Shown in pieces: positions 35,944 to 46,290 of a stretch of 64,000 nucleotides of DNA. Positions within the stretch are counted from its first letter, which is position 1, and each line of letters begins with the position of its first letter. The translations under genes and the position numbers were made by a program. Under the pieces are notes generated by a model. That model was not told the origin of the DNA, did no database searches, and worked only from the letters and a program-made list of their open reading frames with translations. This DNA comes from Cobetia sp. L2A1 (GTDB lineage Bacteria; Pseudomonadota; Gammaproteobacteria; Pseudomonadales; Halomonadaceae): the NCBI RefSeq assembly GCF_009796845.1, contig NZ_CP047025.1, forward strand, positions 1,302,001 to 1,366,000, written 5' to 3'.

Positions 35944-36795
35944 ATGGCCATACCTTCTTATGCAACGCGCGGTGAGCGGATCTGGCATTGGGTTTTCTGT
36001 ACGCTCTGTGCGCTGATCTTTCTATTTCTGATCGGGCCAATCCTGGTCATCATCCCACTATCGTTCAATGCTGAACCGTACTTCACCTTCTCGGACAAGA
36101 TGCTCTCGCTGGACCCTGAGGGCTTCTCGCTGCGCTGGTATCAGGACTTCTTTACCTCCGATGAGTGGATGCGTGCCATAAAGAACAGCATCATCATCGC
36201 GGTCTGTGCGACGGTGCTGGCCACGGTATTGGGAACACTGGCGGCGTTGGGGCTCTCGAGTCGCTTCATGCCGTTTCGCAATACCATCATGGCGATTCTG
36301 ATCTCGCCGATGATCGTGCCATTGATCATCAGTGCGGCGGCAATGTTCTTCTTCTTCTCAAAGCTGGGCCTGACCCAGACCTATCTAGGGGTCATTCTGG
36401 CGCATACGGCGCTGGGTATCCCCTTCGTGGTCATCACGGTCACCGCAACGTTATCGGGATTTGATCACTCATTGACGAGGGCAGCTCACTCGCTAGGGGC
36501 GAGCCCGAGTCGTACCTTCTTCCGCATCATCTTGCCGTTGGTGACACCGGGTGTGGTGTCGGGGGCGCTGTTTGCCTTCATCACCTCGTTTGATGAGGTG
36601 GTCGTGGTGCTGTTCATTGCCGGTCCGGCGCAGACCACCATTCCGATCAAGATGTGGTCCGGTATTCGCGAAGAAATCAGCCCGACCATTCTCGCAGTCG
36701 CCACGTTGCTGGTACTGGTGTCGATCATGCTACTCGCCACACTTGAGATGATCCGCCGTCGAAATGAGCGCCTGAGAGGTCTGACGCCCAGCTGA
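35944..36795 (+). CDS. PotC-like ABC transporter permease
   Basis: A 283-residue permease of normal length with six membrane segments (first at about 14-38) and the EAA loop TRAAHSLGASPSRTFFRIILPLVTPG. It starts three bases after the preceding stop, so the two permeases are translated together. It completes the four-gene transporter and is followed by a strong terminator. Confidence 0.9.
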   Translation: MAIPSYATRGERIWHWVFCTLCALIFLFLIGPILVIIPLSFNAEPYFTFSDKMLSLDPEGFSLRWYQDFFTSDEWMRAIKNSIIIAVCATVLATVLGTLAALGLSSRFMPFRNTIMAILISPMIVPLIISAAAMFFFFSKLGLTQTYLGVILAHTALGIPFVVITVTATLSGFDHSLTRAAHSLGASPSRTFFRIILPLVTPGVVSGALFAFITSFDEVVVVLFIAGPAQTTIPIKMWSGIREEISPTILAVATLLVLVSIMLLATLEMIRRRNERLRGLTPS

Positions 36796-36809
36796 GATGG
36801 CATTGCATG

Positions 36810-36852
36810 ACATGAAAGCCCCCGCAAACGGCGTTTGCGGGGGCTTTCATGT
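36810..36852. terminator. Bidirectional terminator after the PotABCD-like operon
   Basis: A perfect 20-base-pair stem with loop GGC; the core is AAAGCCCCCGCAAAC paired with GTTTGCGGGGGCTTT. It separates the transporter operon from the convergent sigma-54 regulator gene. Confidence 0.9.
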
Positions 36853-36920
36853 CTTTGAGAGCACCCTTATTGCCAGCAAGTTACCGCTGACCTCAAGTAC
36901 TGTCTGGCCTTATATGATGG

Positions 36921-39041
36921 CTAGCCGTGTGCGCCTAGCCGCTTGTAAAGCGTCGTACGACTGATATCCAGTGCGCGGGCCAATCGTGAGACATTGCCAC
37001 CGAGCGCATCCAGCGCTATTTGCAGTTCTTGTGCGGAAGACAGGTCGTGCAGTGCAGCGATGTGATCATCAAGTGAGTTCTTGGTGACTCGCGAATCGTT
37101 ATCCGCAAATGATAGTGGATCGGTGTGTGATGGGCAGATGGTGGAAGGTGAAGCCCACAATGCAGGCGACGCAGCAATACCGGCAGTGAAATTCATCACA
37201 TTCTGCGCGGGATGAAGCATCAGATGGACAGCATCCAGTTGATCACCATCGCACAACGCCAGCGCCAGGCGTAAGCAGTTCTCCAGCTCGCGGATATTTC
37301 CCGGCCAGTCATGATCGCGCAAGCAGCGAAGGATGTCCGGTGAAAGGGAGGGTGTATGACGTTGCTGCTCAGCACATAGGCGTGTGAGCAGGGCGTGACT
37401 CAGGCCATCGATATCCTGACGCTCTCGCAATGGTGGCAGGGTGATGGTGGCGCCACACAGACGATAATAGAGATCAGCACGGAAGCTGCCTTCACGAACG
37501 CGCTCCAGCAATGGCTGATGCGTTGCTGCCACCAACTCGAAGTCGACCCGTCGTGGCTGGCCACCGCCCAGTGGAGTGATCTCGCGTTCTTGCAGCACTC
37601 GTAACAAGCGCGCTTGAACGTGCAGCGGCATGTCGCCAATTTCATCGAGAAACAGCCGGCCGCCATTCGCTTCTAGCAAGCGTCCCTCACGGCCTGCCGG
37701 GTCTGCCCCGGTGAAGGCTCCTCTGCGATATCCGAATAGCTCGGCCTCCACCAACTCAGTCGGCAACGCCGCGCAATTGATGGCTACCAGCGGCTGATGG
37801 GCACGACTGCTGGCTTGATGAAGTGCCTTGACCACCTCCTCTTTCCCGACACCTGTTTCCCCTTGTAACAGCAGTGGCAAGCGAGCATTGGCGAGCCGTT
37901 GCAGCAGGGCACACACCTGCGCCCATCCCGGGTCGCCATGATGAAGTCGCGCCAGGCTAGCAGTGAGGGGAGCGGTTGTTGAGGCTGAAGGAGAGGGTGA
38001 GTGAGGTGTCGGAGCGGTATGCGATGCCGGTGCACGAGGAGTAATGCGAGGCACAGGTGGTTGGCAGCGTAGCGCATAACCCGTGAGCTGCGGATGATCC
38101 GTCAGTATTCGCTGACCGCCTCCCGTCAGTGCCGACCAGTCCAGCTGCCAGCGATCCAATGACTGGCCCAATAATAGATGCACATCGTCTCGCGTCGGTA
38201 TATTCCCCCCCTTGATGAGGTCATCACCAGTGTCTGTGGTCAGCTGATTGGCGAGCCACTGTAGACCGCGTCTACTGGCGGCGGCGATGACACCGGAAGG
38301 CGTGACGGCTAGCAGTGCTGCACTGGGCGAATCCAGCTGGCTCATGTTGAGATGCAGTCGTAGCAGATGATGGTCAGTTCCAAAATGCTCGCCCATACGA
38401 CGCTGTTCGATGTCATCGGCCAGCACGCTCAGCATGCCCAGGCTGTACTGGCGCACACGGTAAGGATCACAGATCAGCCCCAGGCATCCTTCGCAAGCCC
38501 CCGGTGTCAGGCCACGGCTTGACTGCCAGCGCGCTGGAGACAACAGCGCCGCACTCGCACTGGCCAGCCCTTTGAGCAAAGGGGCTTCATGATCTTCCAA
38601 TGCCACTCGCGCGAGACGATTGGCGCGTGGCGCGTTGAGTGTCTCGGCCAGTGCATTATGTCCAAGTGACTCTTCGCGCCAGCGGGCACCGGGGTTCAAC
38701 AGCAATGCATCTCGCCCCAACAAGCGCTGATGACCATAACTGGCCAGCACCACGCCGTCGCGATCCGTCAATACCAGACAAGCCTGCCAGTGCTTCAACA
38801 GATTATGTATATGGCCAGCGACAGCTGCCTCGACGGTTGCCATCAGACTGGATGCCTGACGCTGGCGCCAAGCCAATTCATCGGGCGGGCAGGCAGTATT
38901 GAGAGCAGTATCGGCGAGCGGGTCACTGAAGAACGAATGGCGGGCAAGGGAGTGATTGGTAGGTGAGCTGTTGGAATCTGACGCAGTGGCAGGTGCCACA
39001 GATTGTGTGGCTAAAGGATCAGCGGCGTGATGTGACGGCAT
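36921..39041 (-). CDS. AcoR-like sigma-54-dependent transcriptional activator
   Basis: A 706-residue enhancer-binding protein. An N-terminal sensory region (about 60-330, GAF/PAS-like as in AcoR) contains [19 protein letters not shown] Pro/Ser/Thr-rich linker follows near 335-370, then an AAA+ domain with Walker A GETGVGKE (about 398), the sigma-54 contact loop GAFTGA (about 442) and Walker B LFLDEIGD (about 462), and a Fis-type helix-turn-helix at the end ([20 protein letters not shown]). It is divergent from the glycerol transporter operon, where a sigma-54 promoter and phased TGTTCA boxes are visible. Glycerol or another polyol is therefore the likely effector. AcoR relatives respond to acetoin, alcohols and glycols. 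Confidence 0.9.
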   Translation of the reverse strand: MPSHHAADPLATQSVAPATASDSNSSPTNHSLARHSFFSDPLADTALNTACPPDELAWRQRQASSLMATVEAAVAGHIHNLLKHWQACLVLTDRDGVVLASYGHQRLLGRDALLLNPGARWREESLGHNALAETLNAPRANRLARVALEDHEAPLLKGLASASAALLSPARWQSSRGLTPGACEGCLGLICDPYRVRQYSLGMLSVLADDIEQRRMGEHFGTDHHLLRLHLNMSQLDSPSAALLAVTPSGVIAAASRRGLQWLANQLTTDTGDDLIKGGNIPTRDDVHLLLGQSLDRWQLDWSALTGGGQRILTDHPQLTGYALRCQPPVPRITPRAPASHTAPTPHSPSPSASTTAPLTASLARLHHGDPGWAQVCALLQRLANARLPLLLQGETGVGKEEVVKALHQASSRAHQPLVAINCAALPTELVEAELFGYRRGAFTGADPAGREGRLLEANGGRLFLDEIGDMPLHVQARLLRVLQEREITPLGGGQPRRVDFELVAATHQPLLERVREGSFRADLYYRLCGATITLPPLRERQDIDGLSHALLTRLCAEQQRHTPSLSPDILRCLRDHDWPGNIRELENCLRLALALCDGDQLDAVHLMLHPAQNVMNFTAGIAASPALWASPSTICPSHTDPLSFADNDSRVTKNSLDDHIAALHDLSSAQELQIALDALGGNVSRLARALDISRTTLYKRLGAHG

Positions 39042-39102
39042 GGTAGCCCCTTGTACGACGGACCCTGAGGGCCTCTGTTGTTATATGCCTGATCAATTGG
39101 GG

Positions 39103-39174
39103 TGTTCACGAGAATGTTCACTAGTGCGCGCCAAGTGTTCAATCTCGCCGCCCAATCTGTTCAGTTACTGTTCA
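39103..39174 (+). promoter_or_regulatory. Five phased TGTTCA boxes (candidate enhancer)
   Basis: TGTTCA occurs at 39103, 39115, 39136, 39158 and 39169, all on the same strand. Offsets from the first are 0, 12, 33, 55 and 66, close to whole turns of the helix. They lie about 160-250 bp upstream of the sigma-54 promoter and 62-133 bp from the regulator start, the place of an upstream activating sequence. A single inverted copy, TGAACA, is at 39373. Confidence 0.65.
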
Positions 39175-39332
39175 TCAGAGTAGTGGCAAAAGCACCATTC
39201 CGCGGGCTAGACCATCGTCGTCCCCCTTCCTTGGTCGGGTATGGCAAGCCACTGAAAGGGCATGAGAAGGCAACATTCTTTACGCGTCAAAGTTGATGTT
39301 GCCGCGCTGCCTGCGGGGCTGATCCGGGATCG

Positions 39333-39350
39333 TTGGCACGCGGTTCGCTT
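39333..39350 (+). promoter_or_regulatory. Sigma-54 (-24/-12) promoter of the glp transporter operon
   Basis: TTGGCACG-CGGT-TCGCT: the invariant GG and GC are ten bases apart, as required, and the -24 element matches the consensus fully; the -12 element has TCGC for TTGC. Start of transcription would be near 39360. A hairpin TGGCAG/CTGCCA at 39381-39396 falls in the leader, about 40 bases before glpS. Confidence 0.65.
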
Positions 39351-39436
39351 TATGACAGTCAACAGGTGGGCGTGAACACTTGGCAGAGAGCTGCCATGCC
39401 AACGCTCTGATGACTTTCACCAGACGAGACAGCGCC

Positions 39437-40594
39437 ATGTCCCTGAGCCTTGAGGCGGTGACCCGCCGGGTTGGCCGCGAGACCCATATCGATACGGTGG
39501 ACCTGACCTTCGAGCCCGGCTCCTTCAATGTGCTGCTTGGGCGTACCCTATCCGGGAAGACGTCATTGATGCGGTTGATGGCCGGTCTGGATGTGCCCAA
39601 TGAAGGTCGCATCCTGATGAACGGCGAAGATGTGACCGGCCGACCGGTACGCGAGCGCAACATTTCGATGGTCTATCAGCAGTTCATCAACTATCCGAGT
39701 TTGAACGTCTACGACAACATTGCCTCACCGCTCAAGCTGGCGCGCATGGCCCCCGACGAGATTCGTCGTCGAGTGCATGAAATTGCCGAGATGCTGCATA
39801 TCGAGCCGTTCCTCAAGCGCCAGCCGTCGGAGCTTTCTGGCGGGCAGCAGCAGCGCACGGCGATGGCACGCGCTCTGGTCAAGGACGCCGATCTCGTGCT
39901 GTTCGATGAGCCGCTGGTCAATCTTGATTACAAACTGCGTGAAGAGTTACGCCATGAGATGCGCAGCCTGTTCGCGACCCGTAACACCATTGCGGTCTAC
40001 GCCACGACGGAGCCCGGAGAGGCTCTGGCGCTGGGCGGGACTACCACGCTGATGCACGAGGGACGAGTGCTGCAGTCCGGACCGACCGAGTCGATTTATC
40101 ACCATCCGGTGAGTGTCGAGGCGGCCCGGCTTTACTCAGAACCCCAGATCAATCTATTCGAGGCTGAAGTACGTGGTCGCGAGTTGTCGTTCTCTGGTGC
40201 TGTTGATGCGGGCTCCCACGGCAGTCGCTTCGTGCTGCCTGCTCCGCTGGCGGGATTGGAAAGCGGTGCTTACCGTTTCGGCGTTCGTCCTAGTCACCTG
40301 GGGCTCGCACCATTGGCGGATGATGACCTGGAGTTTGCGGTCAATGTGGATATCGCCGAGATTTCTGGCTCCGAAACCTTCCTGCACGTCAGTAATGCTG
40401 ATCACTCGCTGGTACTGCATTTGTCAGGTATTCACGACTTTGATGTCGATGACGCTATCCGTGTCTACGCGCCAGCACACAAGTTGTTTGTCTATGCCGA
40501 AGAAGCAGTGAGAGGGGCTGATAGTGCATTGATTCGCTCTCCGACACGGGCTGATAACACCGTGCCAGCCACCCCATCAGGAGGGCTTGTCTGA
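39437..40594 (+). CDS. glpS: Glycerol ABC transporter ATP-binding protein GlpS
   Basis: A 385-residue ATPase, first of two for the GlpSTPQV glycerol importer described in Rhizobium leguminosarum. Walker A is GRTLSGKTS (not the common GPSGSGKS), the Q-loop VYQQFINYPSLNVYDN, signature LSGGQQQRT, Walker B LVLFDEPLVNLD, and the H-loop position reads YATTEPGEAL, which lacks the usual THD histidine motif. A C-terminal TOBE region follows. The ATG at 39437 fits the family start, but no strong ribosome-binding site is seen. It shares its last base with glpT. Confidence 0.88.
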   Translation: MSLSLEAVTRRVGRETHIDTVDLTFEPGSFNVLLGRTLSGKTSLMRLMAGLDVPNEGRILMNGEDVTGRPVRERNISMVYQQFINYPSLNVYDNIASPLKLARMAPDEIRRRVHEIAEMLHIEPFLKRQPSELSGGQQQRTAMARALVKDADLVLFDEPLVNLDYKLREELRHEMRSLFATRNTIAVYATTEPGEALALGGTTTLMHEGRVLQSGPTESIYHHPVSVEAARLYSEPQINLFEAEVRGRELSFSGAVDAGSHGSRFVLPAPLAGLESGAYRFGVRPSHLGLAPLADDDLEFAVNVDIAEISGSETFLHVSNADHSLVLHLSGIHDFDVDDAIRVYAPAHKLFVYAEEAVRGADSALIRSPTRADNTVPATPSGGLV

Positions 40595-41807
40595 TGGCAG
40601 CGATTCATCTTGATGACCTGGCACATAGCTACATGGCCGCGCCGAGTGGAGATGCTGACTATGCCATTCGGCGCATGAACCATGTCTGGGAGCAGGGTGG
40701 TGCCTATGCGTTGCTGGGCCCCTCTGGCTGCGGCAAGAGCACCCTGCTCAATATCATCTCGGGTTTGCTGGCACCATCGGAAGGCGCGGTGCGCTTCGAT
40801 GATCGGGTGGTCAATCATCTACCCCCGGAAGAGCGCAATATCGCACAGGTTTTTCAGTTCCCTGTGGTCTACGACACCATGACGGTCTACGACAATCTGG
40901 CCTTTCCGCTACGCAATCAGCGTCAACCGGAACACAAGGTGCAATCGCGGGTACGTGAGATTGCCCAGGTGCTGGAGCTGGAATCACTGCTCCAGCGGCG
41001 TGCTAGTAACCTGACGGCTGATGAAAAGCAGAAAGTGTCGATGGGGCGTGGACTGGTGCGCGACGACGTGGCCGCCATCCTGTTTGACGAGCCGCTGACG
41101 GTGATCGACCCGCACCTCAAGTGGAAGCTGCGTCGCAAGCTCAAGCAGATCCATGAGCAGTTCAACATCACGATGGTCTACGTGACCCATGATCAGCTCG
41201 AGGCATCGACCTTCGCCGACAAGATCGCGGTCATGTACGAGGGGCGCATCGTCCAGTTCGGCACTCCTCGCGAGCTGTTTGAAGACCCCGCTCACACCTT
41301 TGTGGGCTACTTCATCGGCTCGCCCGGCATGAATCTGGCGCGTATCTCACTTGAAGCACAAGGCGTGCGACTGGGAGAGGGTGAGTCCGCACCATTGCTC
41401 ACATTACCCCGCCCATTACTGGCGACATTGGCCGAACGTTCGGGAGAACTCAAGCTGGGCATTCGCCCCGAGTTTGTAGCGCTTGAGGCGATAGAGCTTG
41501 AGACGATGGAACTCGAGGCCGCATCACCTGAAAGAAGCGAGCCTGAAAAGGCGGATCACTGGCTGAGCGGCCAGGTCCTGCTGGTGCAGGATCTAGGGAC
41601 CTACAAGGTAGTGGATATCGATATCGGCGGTGGCTGTGTCTTCAAGGCACGTATCGAAGAAGATGCCGTCATTCCGCATGGGCGAGTGCGTGTGCGCTTA
41701 CCGGCCCGCTGGCAGCGCTTCTATCTGGACGAACATCTGCTGGATGTTCAGCCGATGTCGGCTGCCGCAGATATTGGTGTCGTCGATAACAAGGGAGGAG
41801 CGGCCTG

Positions 41808-41808
<1 letters not shown>
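40594..41808 (+). CDS. glpT: Glycerol ABC transporter ATP-binding protein GlpT
   Basis: A 404-residue ATPase, partner of GlpS. Walker A is GPSGCGKST and the H-loop THDQ is normal. The ABC signature is replaced by NLTADEKQKVSMGRGLV, and Walker B is AAILFDEPLTVID. GlpS and GlpT thus have complementary defects (GlpS lacks the H-loop, GlpT the signature), as expected for an asymmetric heterodimer with one working ATP site. A short Glu-rich insertion (EAIELETMELEAASPERSEPEK) lies in the TOBE region. Start and stop each overlap neighbours by one base. Confidence 0.88.
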
Positions 41809-42677
<869 letters not shown>

Positions 42678-42685
42678 GGAGACGA

Positions 42686-43489
42686 GTGATGAAAACACGC
42701 AAGCGTCTGGTAATGACGATTTACCTACTGTTTCTGCTGGTGCCGATCTATTGGCTGTTGATCATGTCGTTCAAGTCGAATCAAGAGATTCTGGGCGGCC
42801 TGACACTATGGCCAGAGAACTTCACCTTCGATAACTATCACGTGATCTTTACCGACCCGAGTTGGTACATGGGCTATGTGAACTCGATGAGCTATGTGGT
42901 GCTCAACATGGCCATCTCGCTGACAGTGGCACTGCCGGCGGCCTATGCCTTCTCGCGTTATCGCTTTCTCGGTGACAAGCATCTGTTCTTCTGGCTGCTG
43001 ACCAACCGTATGGCACCGCCAGCCGTGTTTCTGCTGCCGTTCTTCCAGCTCTACTCTTCGGTTGGTCTGTTCGACACTCCATTGGCGGTGGCGTTGGCGC
43101 ACTGTCTGTTCAATGTGCCGCTGGCGGTATGGATTCTGGAAGGCTTCATGTCTGGGGTGCCGAAAGAGATCGATGAGACGGCATACATCGATGGCTACAG
43201 CTTCCCACGCTTCTTCCTGACGCTGTTCATTCCGATGATTCGTCCGGGAATCGGAGTGACAGCCTTCTTCTGCTTCATGTTCTCGTGGGTGGAGCTGCTG
43301 TTGGCGCGCACGTTGACGGCGACGGAGGCCAAGCCGATCGCGGCGGTGATGACGCGAACGGTCTCGGCCTCAGGGATCGACTGGGGCGTACTCGCTGCCG
43401 CCGGTGCCCTGACGCTGATTCCCGGCATTCTGGTGATCTACTTCGTGCGTAACCATGTTGCCAAGGGCTTCGCGCTAGGCCGTGTGTGA
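42686..43489 (+). CDS. glpQ: Glycerol ABC transporter permease GlpQ
   Basis: A 267-residue permease, shorter partner of GlpP, with the EAA loop DETAYIDGYSFPRFFLTLFIPMIRPG and six membrane segments. AGGAGACG precedes the ATG. A hairpin and the small gene glpU follow. Confidence 0.9.
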   Translation: MMKTRKRLVMTIYLLFLLVPIYWLLIMSFKSNQEILGGLTLWPENFTFDNYHVIFTDPSWYMGYVNSMSYVVLNMAISLTVALPAAYAFSRYRFLGDKHLFFWLLTNRMAPPAVFLLPFFQLYSSVGLFDTPLAVALAHCLFNVPLAVWILEGFMSGVPKEIDETAYIDGYSFPRFFLTLFIPMIRPGIGVTAFFCFMFSWVELLLARTLTATEAKPIAAVMTRTVSASGIDWGVLAAAGALTLIPGILVIYFVRNHVAKGFALGRV

Positions 43490-43499
43490 TCGGCGTCTT

Positions 43500-43522
43500 G
43501 AGCGCTCTTCACGGGAGCGCTC
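43500..43522 (+). other. Intercistronic hairpin between glpQ and glpU
   Basis: GAGCGCTC occurs at 43500-43507 and 43515-43522. Each copy is itself palindromic, so they form an eight-pair stem around TTCACGG. No T run follows. Likely mRNA-stabilising or attenuating. Confidence 0.55.
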
Positions 43523-43577
43523 CTCATTTGAGCCCATCGCGCTAAATATCGACGGCGGGCTGTAAGAGGAAACACTC

Positions 43578-43850
43578 ATGGAATGGATGGCCTGGACACT
43601 ACCTACGACACTGTTCTTTGCGGGAATTGGCATCATTCTGCTGGGCATGACTGCTTGGCAGTTTGCGACGCCTACACTTAGCCGACAGGGGTTTCTGCCA
43701 ATCGCCACTACCCGCGGCGACCGCCTGTTCATCGGTCTACTCTCCAGCGGCTGGCTACACCTGTTGTGGCTGGGCTTCACCGATCAGGTGCTATGGATCG
43801 CCAGTATCGCCTGCGTGATCTGGATGCTGCTGCTGATGAAGTGGGGCTAG
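43578..43850 (+). CDS. glpU: Small membrane protein GlpU (DUF2160)
   Basis: A 90-residue protein of three hydrophobic segments (about 6-28, 50-66, 70-88), matching the DUF2160 proteins found in the same place in GlpSTPQV operons. Its role in glycerol uptake is unknown. AAGAGGAAACACTC precedes the ATG. Confidence 0.85.
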   Translation: MEWMAWTLPTTLFFAGIGIILLGMTAWQFATPTLSRQGFLPIATTRGDRLFIGLLSSGWLHLLWLGFTDQVLWIASIACVIWMLLLMKWG

Positions 43851-44077
43851 GCACGTGTGCAAGAGAGAGTGGCGGTCAAGCGGGAGGTCGCCTGACATGA
43901 AAGGACATTGCCCTCGGGCACCTTGGTAGGGCGTGCAATAGAGCGTGGCAATAAGGTGTGGGGAAACAGCGACAGGGAACCCGGGCTACTGAGAAGAGTC
44001 CCAAGCGGTTCTGATGGGAGTCTCCGCCATCATCACTATCACTGCCATTGCTTCTGTTTTGCCAAGGATTGTCCTGA

Positions 44078-46084
44078 ATGTCGTCTTCTGAATCTTCCGC
44101 TTCTCGTCGTATGACTCGCTTGCTGTTATCGGGGCTGGCCATCATCAGTGTGCTGGGTATCGGGTATTGGGTTAGCCAGTCACGTGAGGCGTCAACGGCG
44201 GCGCAAGGCACATCCGCCACGGCAGCCAGACCGTCTGCTACTGAACCGTCTTCTCCTGAAAAGAATGTGACTGAGCACGATATTGATAAGCAGGAGACGG
44301 TGTCAGACATGCCGTTGTGGCAGCGTTATCGCAGCACTTGGCTTGCCAATCGTGATCGATCTGCTGAAGAGCGCGTGGCACTACCGTTGCCTGATTTCTC
44401 GCATGCTGGCTATCGACAGGGTGAGGCGTTGCCGGCCTCCGTCAATGTGCAAAAGAGTGGGCAGCGAGCTGATGAGAACACACGCCGCTTTGACGTGACT
44501 GACTACGGTGCGCGCGGCGATGATGAGATGAGCGATCGTGTGGCCGTCCTCACGGCACATGCTGCGATGCGTCGCTGGCAGCAGGCGGACAGTACTGACC
44601 ACAGTGACAGTAGTCCGCGACATGGGGTGCTCTATTTTCCTGCTGGAGATTACGTTCTGTATGGCGTTGAAGAGCGTGCCTGGTTCTTTGCACGAATGAT
44701 TGCTCTCAAGGCAGCGGTGGCTGATGAGGAGCGCCAGCAGGTGTTGCGTGAGGCACTGTTGAAGATGCAGGGCCTGAGTCTGGCAGGCAGTCATTGGACA
44801 TTGGCAGGTGCGGGCAGTGGCAGCACGCATCTCAAGCAGACGGCCCCCATGCTGCCACTACATGCCAGCTGGTATTGGAGCACGCCTTGGCTACTCCATC
44901 TGGGTAGCCTGGACGAGGGAAGAGCGCTGGTCGAGGGTGGCCAGCAGGAAGCCTGGCAGCCACTGGCGGCAAGCTCTCGGAGTCAGCCCGCTGATACGCA
45001 AGATACGGTCATGCTGGCGGATTCAGCACAAGATGCGTCCTCGCTTGCAGTGGGTGATGAAGTCCTGCTGGAGAGTATCGACAAGCGCCCTGAAGCGGTG
45101 ACTCGCGCGTTGGCCCCCTACCAGATGGAGAAGGACGCCAAGACCGGCAAACCACGCTGGTTGATTGAACGTGATGGTGTCGTCAAGCGAGCACGTTATC
45201 GCGTGGTGGCGCGAGAGGGAAAGCGTCTGACGCTCTCGCTGCCGCTGGCGCACGAACGCCTTCCGGGTGAATCGTGGCGGATTGCGCGCATTCATCCTGC
45301 GCGGGAAGTCGGGGTGGAGGGGGTGGCGTTGAGTGGTAACTGGCGTGGACAGTTCAAGCATCATCGAAGTGCCGAGGATGACAGTGGTTTTGGCCTGTTG
45401 GATATCGATGGTGTGACCGACAGCTGGATACGTGACGTGCGGCTCGTCAATTTCAATCAAGGGATCAAGGTGCGTCATAGCTCACAGACAACCCTTGAAA
45501 ATGTGAAGTTGACCGGCACCCCGGGACACATCGCGATGACGATAAGTGACAGCAACCAGGTGCTAGCAGACAGAATAGTCGACCAAAGTCATGCCTGGCA
45601 TGCCCCCGGAGTGGCACGCTACGCGACGCATAACGTCTACCTTGAACTTGAGCACGGTGGTGATAGTGGCGTTGAGCTACACGGACAGCAATCGCGGGAC
45701 ACGCTGTTTGATCGCAAGCGCGGTGGCCATGTGCGGGATCGTTGGGGTGCCAGCGTGGGCCATCAGCCCAATCATCTCCGGGGATTGGTGCTGTGGAATC
45801 CGGTCAATACCGGTGAGCCGCATGACGCATGGCCCTTCATGCGTGCCGACAGCCATTACGGCAAGGTCATCATGCCGATTGTCGTGGGAGCGACGGGGCG
45901 CGCATTGGGGGTTGCCAGCCAGCATGACTATGCACGTGTGATGAATGCCAAGGGCGTGACGGATTACGCTGAATTGCCGGCGATGGATGCGTTACAGGCC
46001 ATCGTCGAGTCACCGGGAGAAGCCGTGACACCGGCCTCTCTCTATCGTGCTCAGCATGAGCTGGAAGCTGAGAACGCTCATTGA
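44078..46084 (+). CDS. Secreted or anchored right-handed beta-helix protein (pectate-lyase-like)
   Basis: A 668-residue protein. Residues 12-31 are a signal anchor or signal peptide (RLLLSGLAIISVLGIGYWV), then a Ser/Thr/Ala/Pro-rich spacer to about 70. From about residue 138 it has the start of a pectate-lyase-3 beta-helix (RFDVTDYGARGDDEMSDRVAV, GVLYFPAGDYVLYG), then GVEGVALSGNWRG, SWIRDVRLVNFNQGIKVRHSSQTTLENVKLTG, and near the end PIVVGATGRAL and PASLYRAQHELE, which recall the DUF4955 tail of polysaccharide-active proteins. Substrate unknown; a carbohydrate is likely. It is inserted in the glp operon between glpU and glpV, with 227 bp before it that could carry its own promoter. Confidence 0.75.
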   Translation: MSSSESSASRRMTRLLLSGLAIISVLGIGYWVSQSREASTAAQGTSATAARPSATEPSSPEKNVTEHDIDKQETVSDMPLWQRYRSTWLANRDRSAEERVALPLPDFSHAGYRQGEALPASVNVQKSGQRADENTRRFDVTDYGARGDDEMSDRVAVLTAHAAMRRWQQADSTDHSDSSPRHGVLYFPAGDYVLYGVEERAWFFARMIALKAAVADEERQQVLREALLKMQGLSLAGSHWTLAGAGSGSTHLKQTAPMLPLHASWYWSTPWLLHLGSLDEGRALVEGGQQEAWQPLAASSRSQPADTQDTVMLADSAQDASSLAVGDEVLLESIDKRPEAVTRALAPYQMEKDAKTGKPRWLIERDGVVKRARYRVVAREGKRLTLSLPLAHERLPGESWRIARIHPAREVGVEGVALSGNWRGQFKHHRSAEDDSGFGLLDIDGVTDSWIRDVRLVNFNQGIKVRHSSQTTLENVKLTGTPGHIAMTISDSNQVLADRIVDQSHAWHAPGVARYATHNVYLELEHGGDSGVELHGQQSRDTLFDRKRGGHVRDRWGASVGHQPNHLRGLVLWNPVNTGEPHDAWPFMRADSHYGKVIMPIVVGATGRALGVASQHDYARVMNAKGVTDYAELPAMDALQAIVESPGEAVTPASLYRAQHELEAENAH

Positions 46085-46115
46085 GCAGAAGCTGAGAACG
46101 CTCATTGAGCAGAAG
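46064..46115 (+). repeat. 24-bp tandem duplication across the stop codon
   Basis: Two copies of a 24-bp unit containing CTGAGAACGCTCATTGAGCA. The TGA stop of the beta-helix gene lies in the first copy, and because 24 is a multiple of three the second copy repeats the same codons and stop. It looks like a recent slip duplication without effect on the product. Confidence 0.85.
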
Positions 46116-46262
46116 ATGTTGCAAGAGACACCTGCCAGAAGGAGCCAGAAACGTAACGTCAGTACAGAAGAGTCAATGAAGAGGCGCCAGCAGAAAGATG
46201 ATGAGCGAGAGCACGCGCCAACATGCAGTAGTCGAGAAAAGTGGTTGATAAAAGCGGTTGAA

Positions 46263-46280
46263 AACAATAACGCCAATAAA
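46263..46280 (+). repeat. Leader motif shared with the polyol binding-protein gene
   Basis: AACAATAACGCCAATAAA, ten bases before the glpV ATG, differs at one base from the copy at 6756-6773. It may raise translation of both binding proteins. Confidence 0.5.
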
Positions 46281-46290
46281 GGGACATCCC

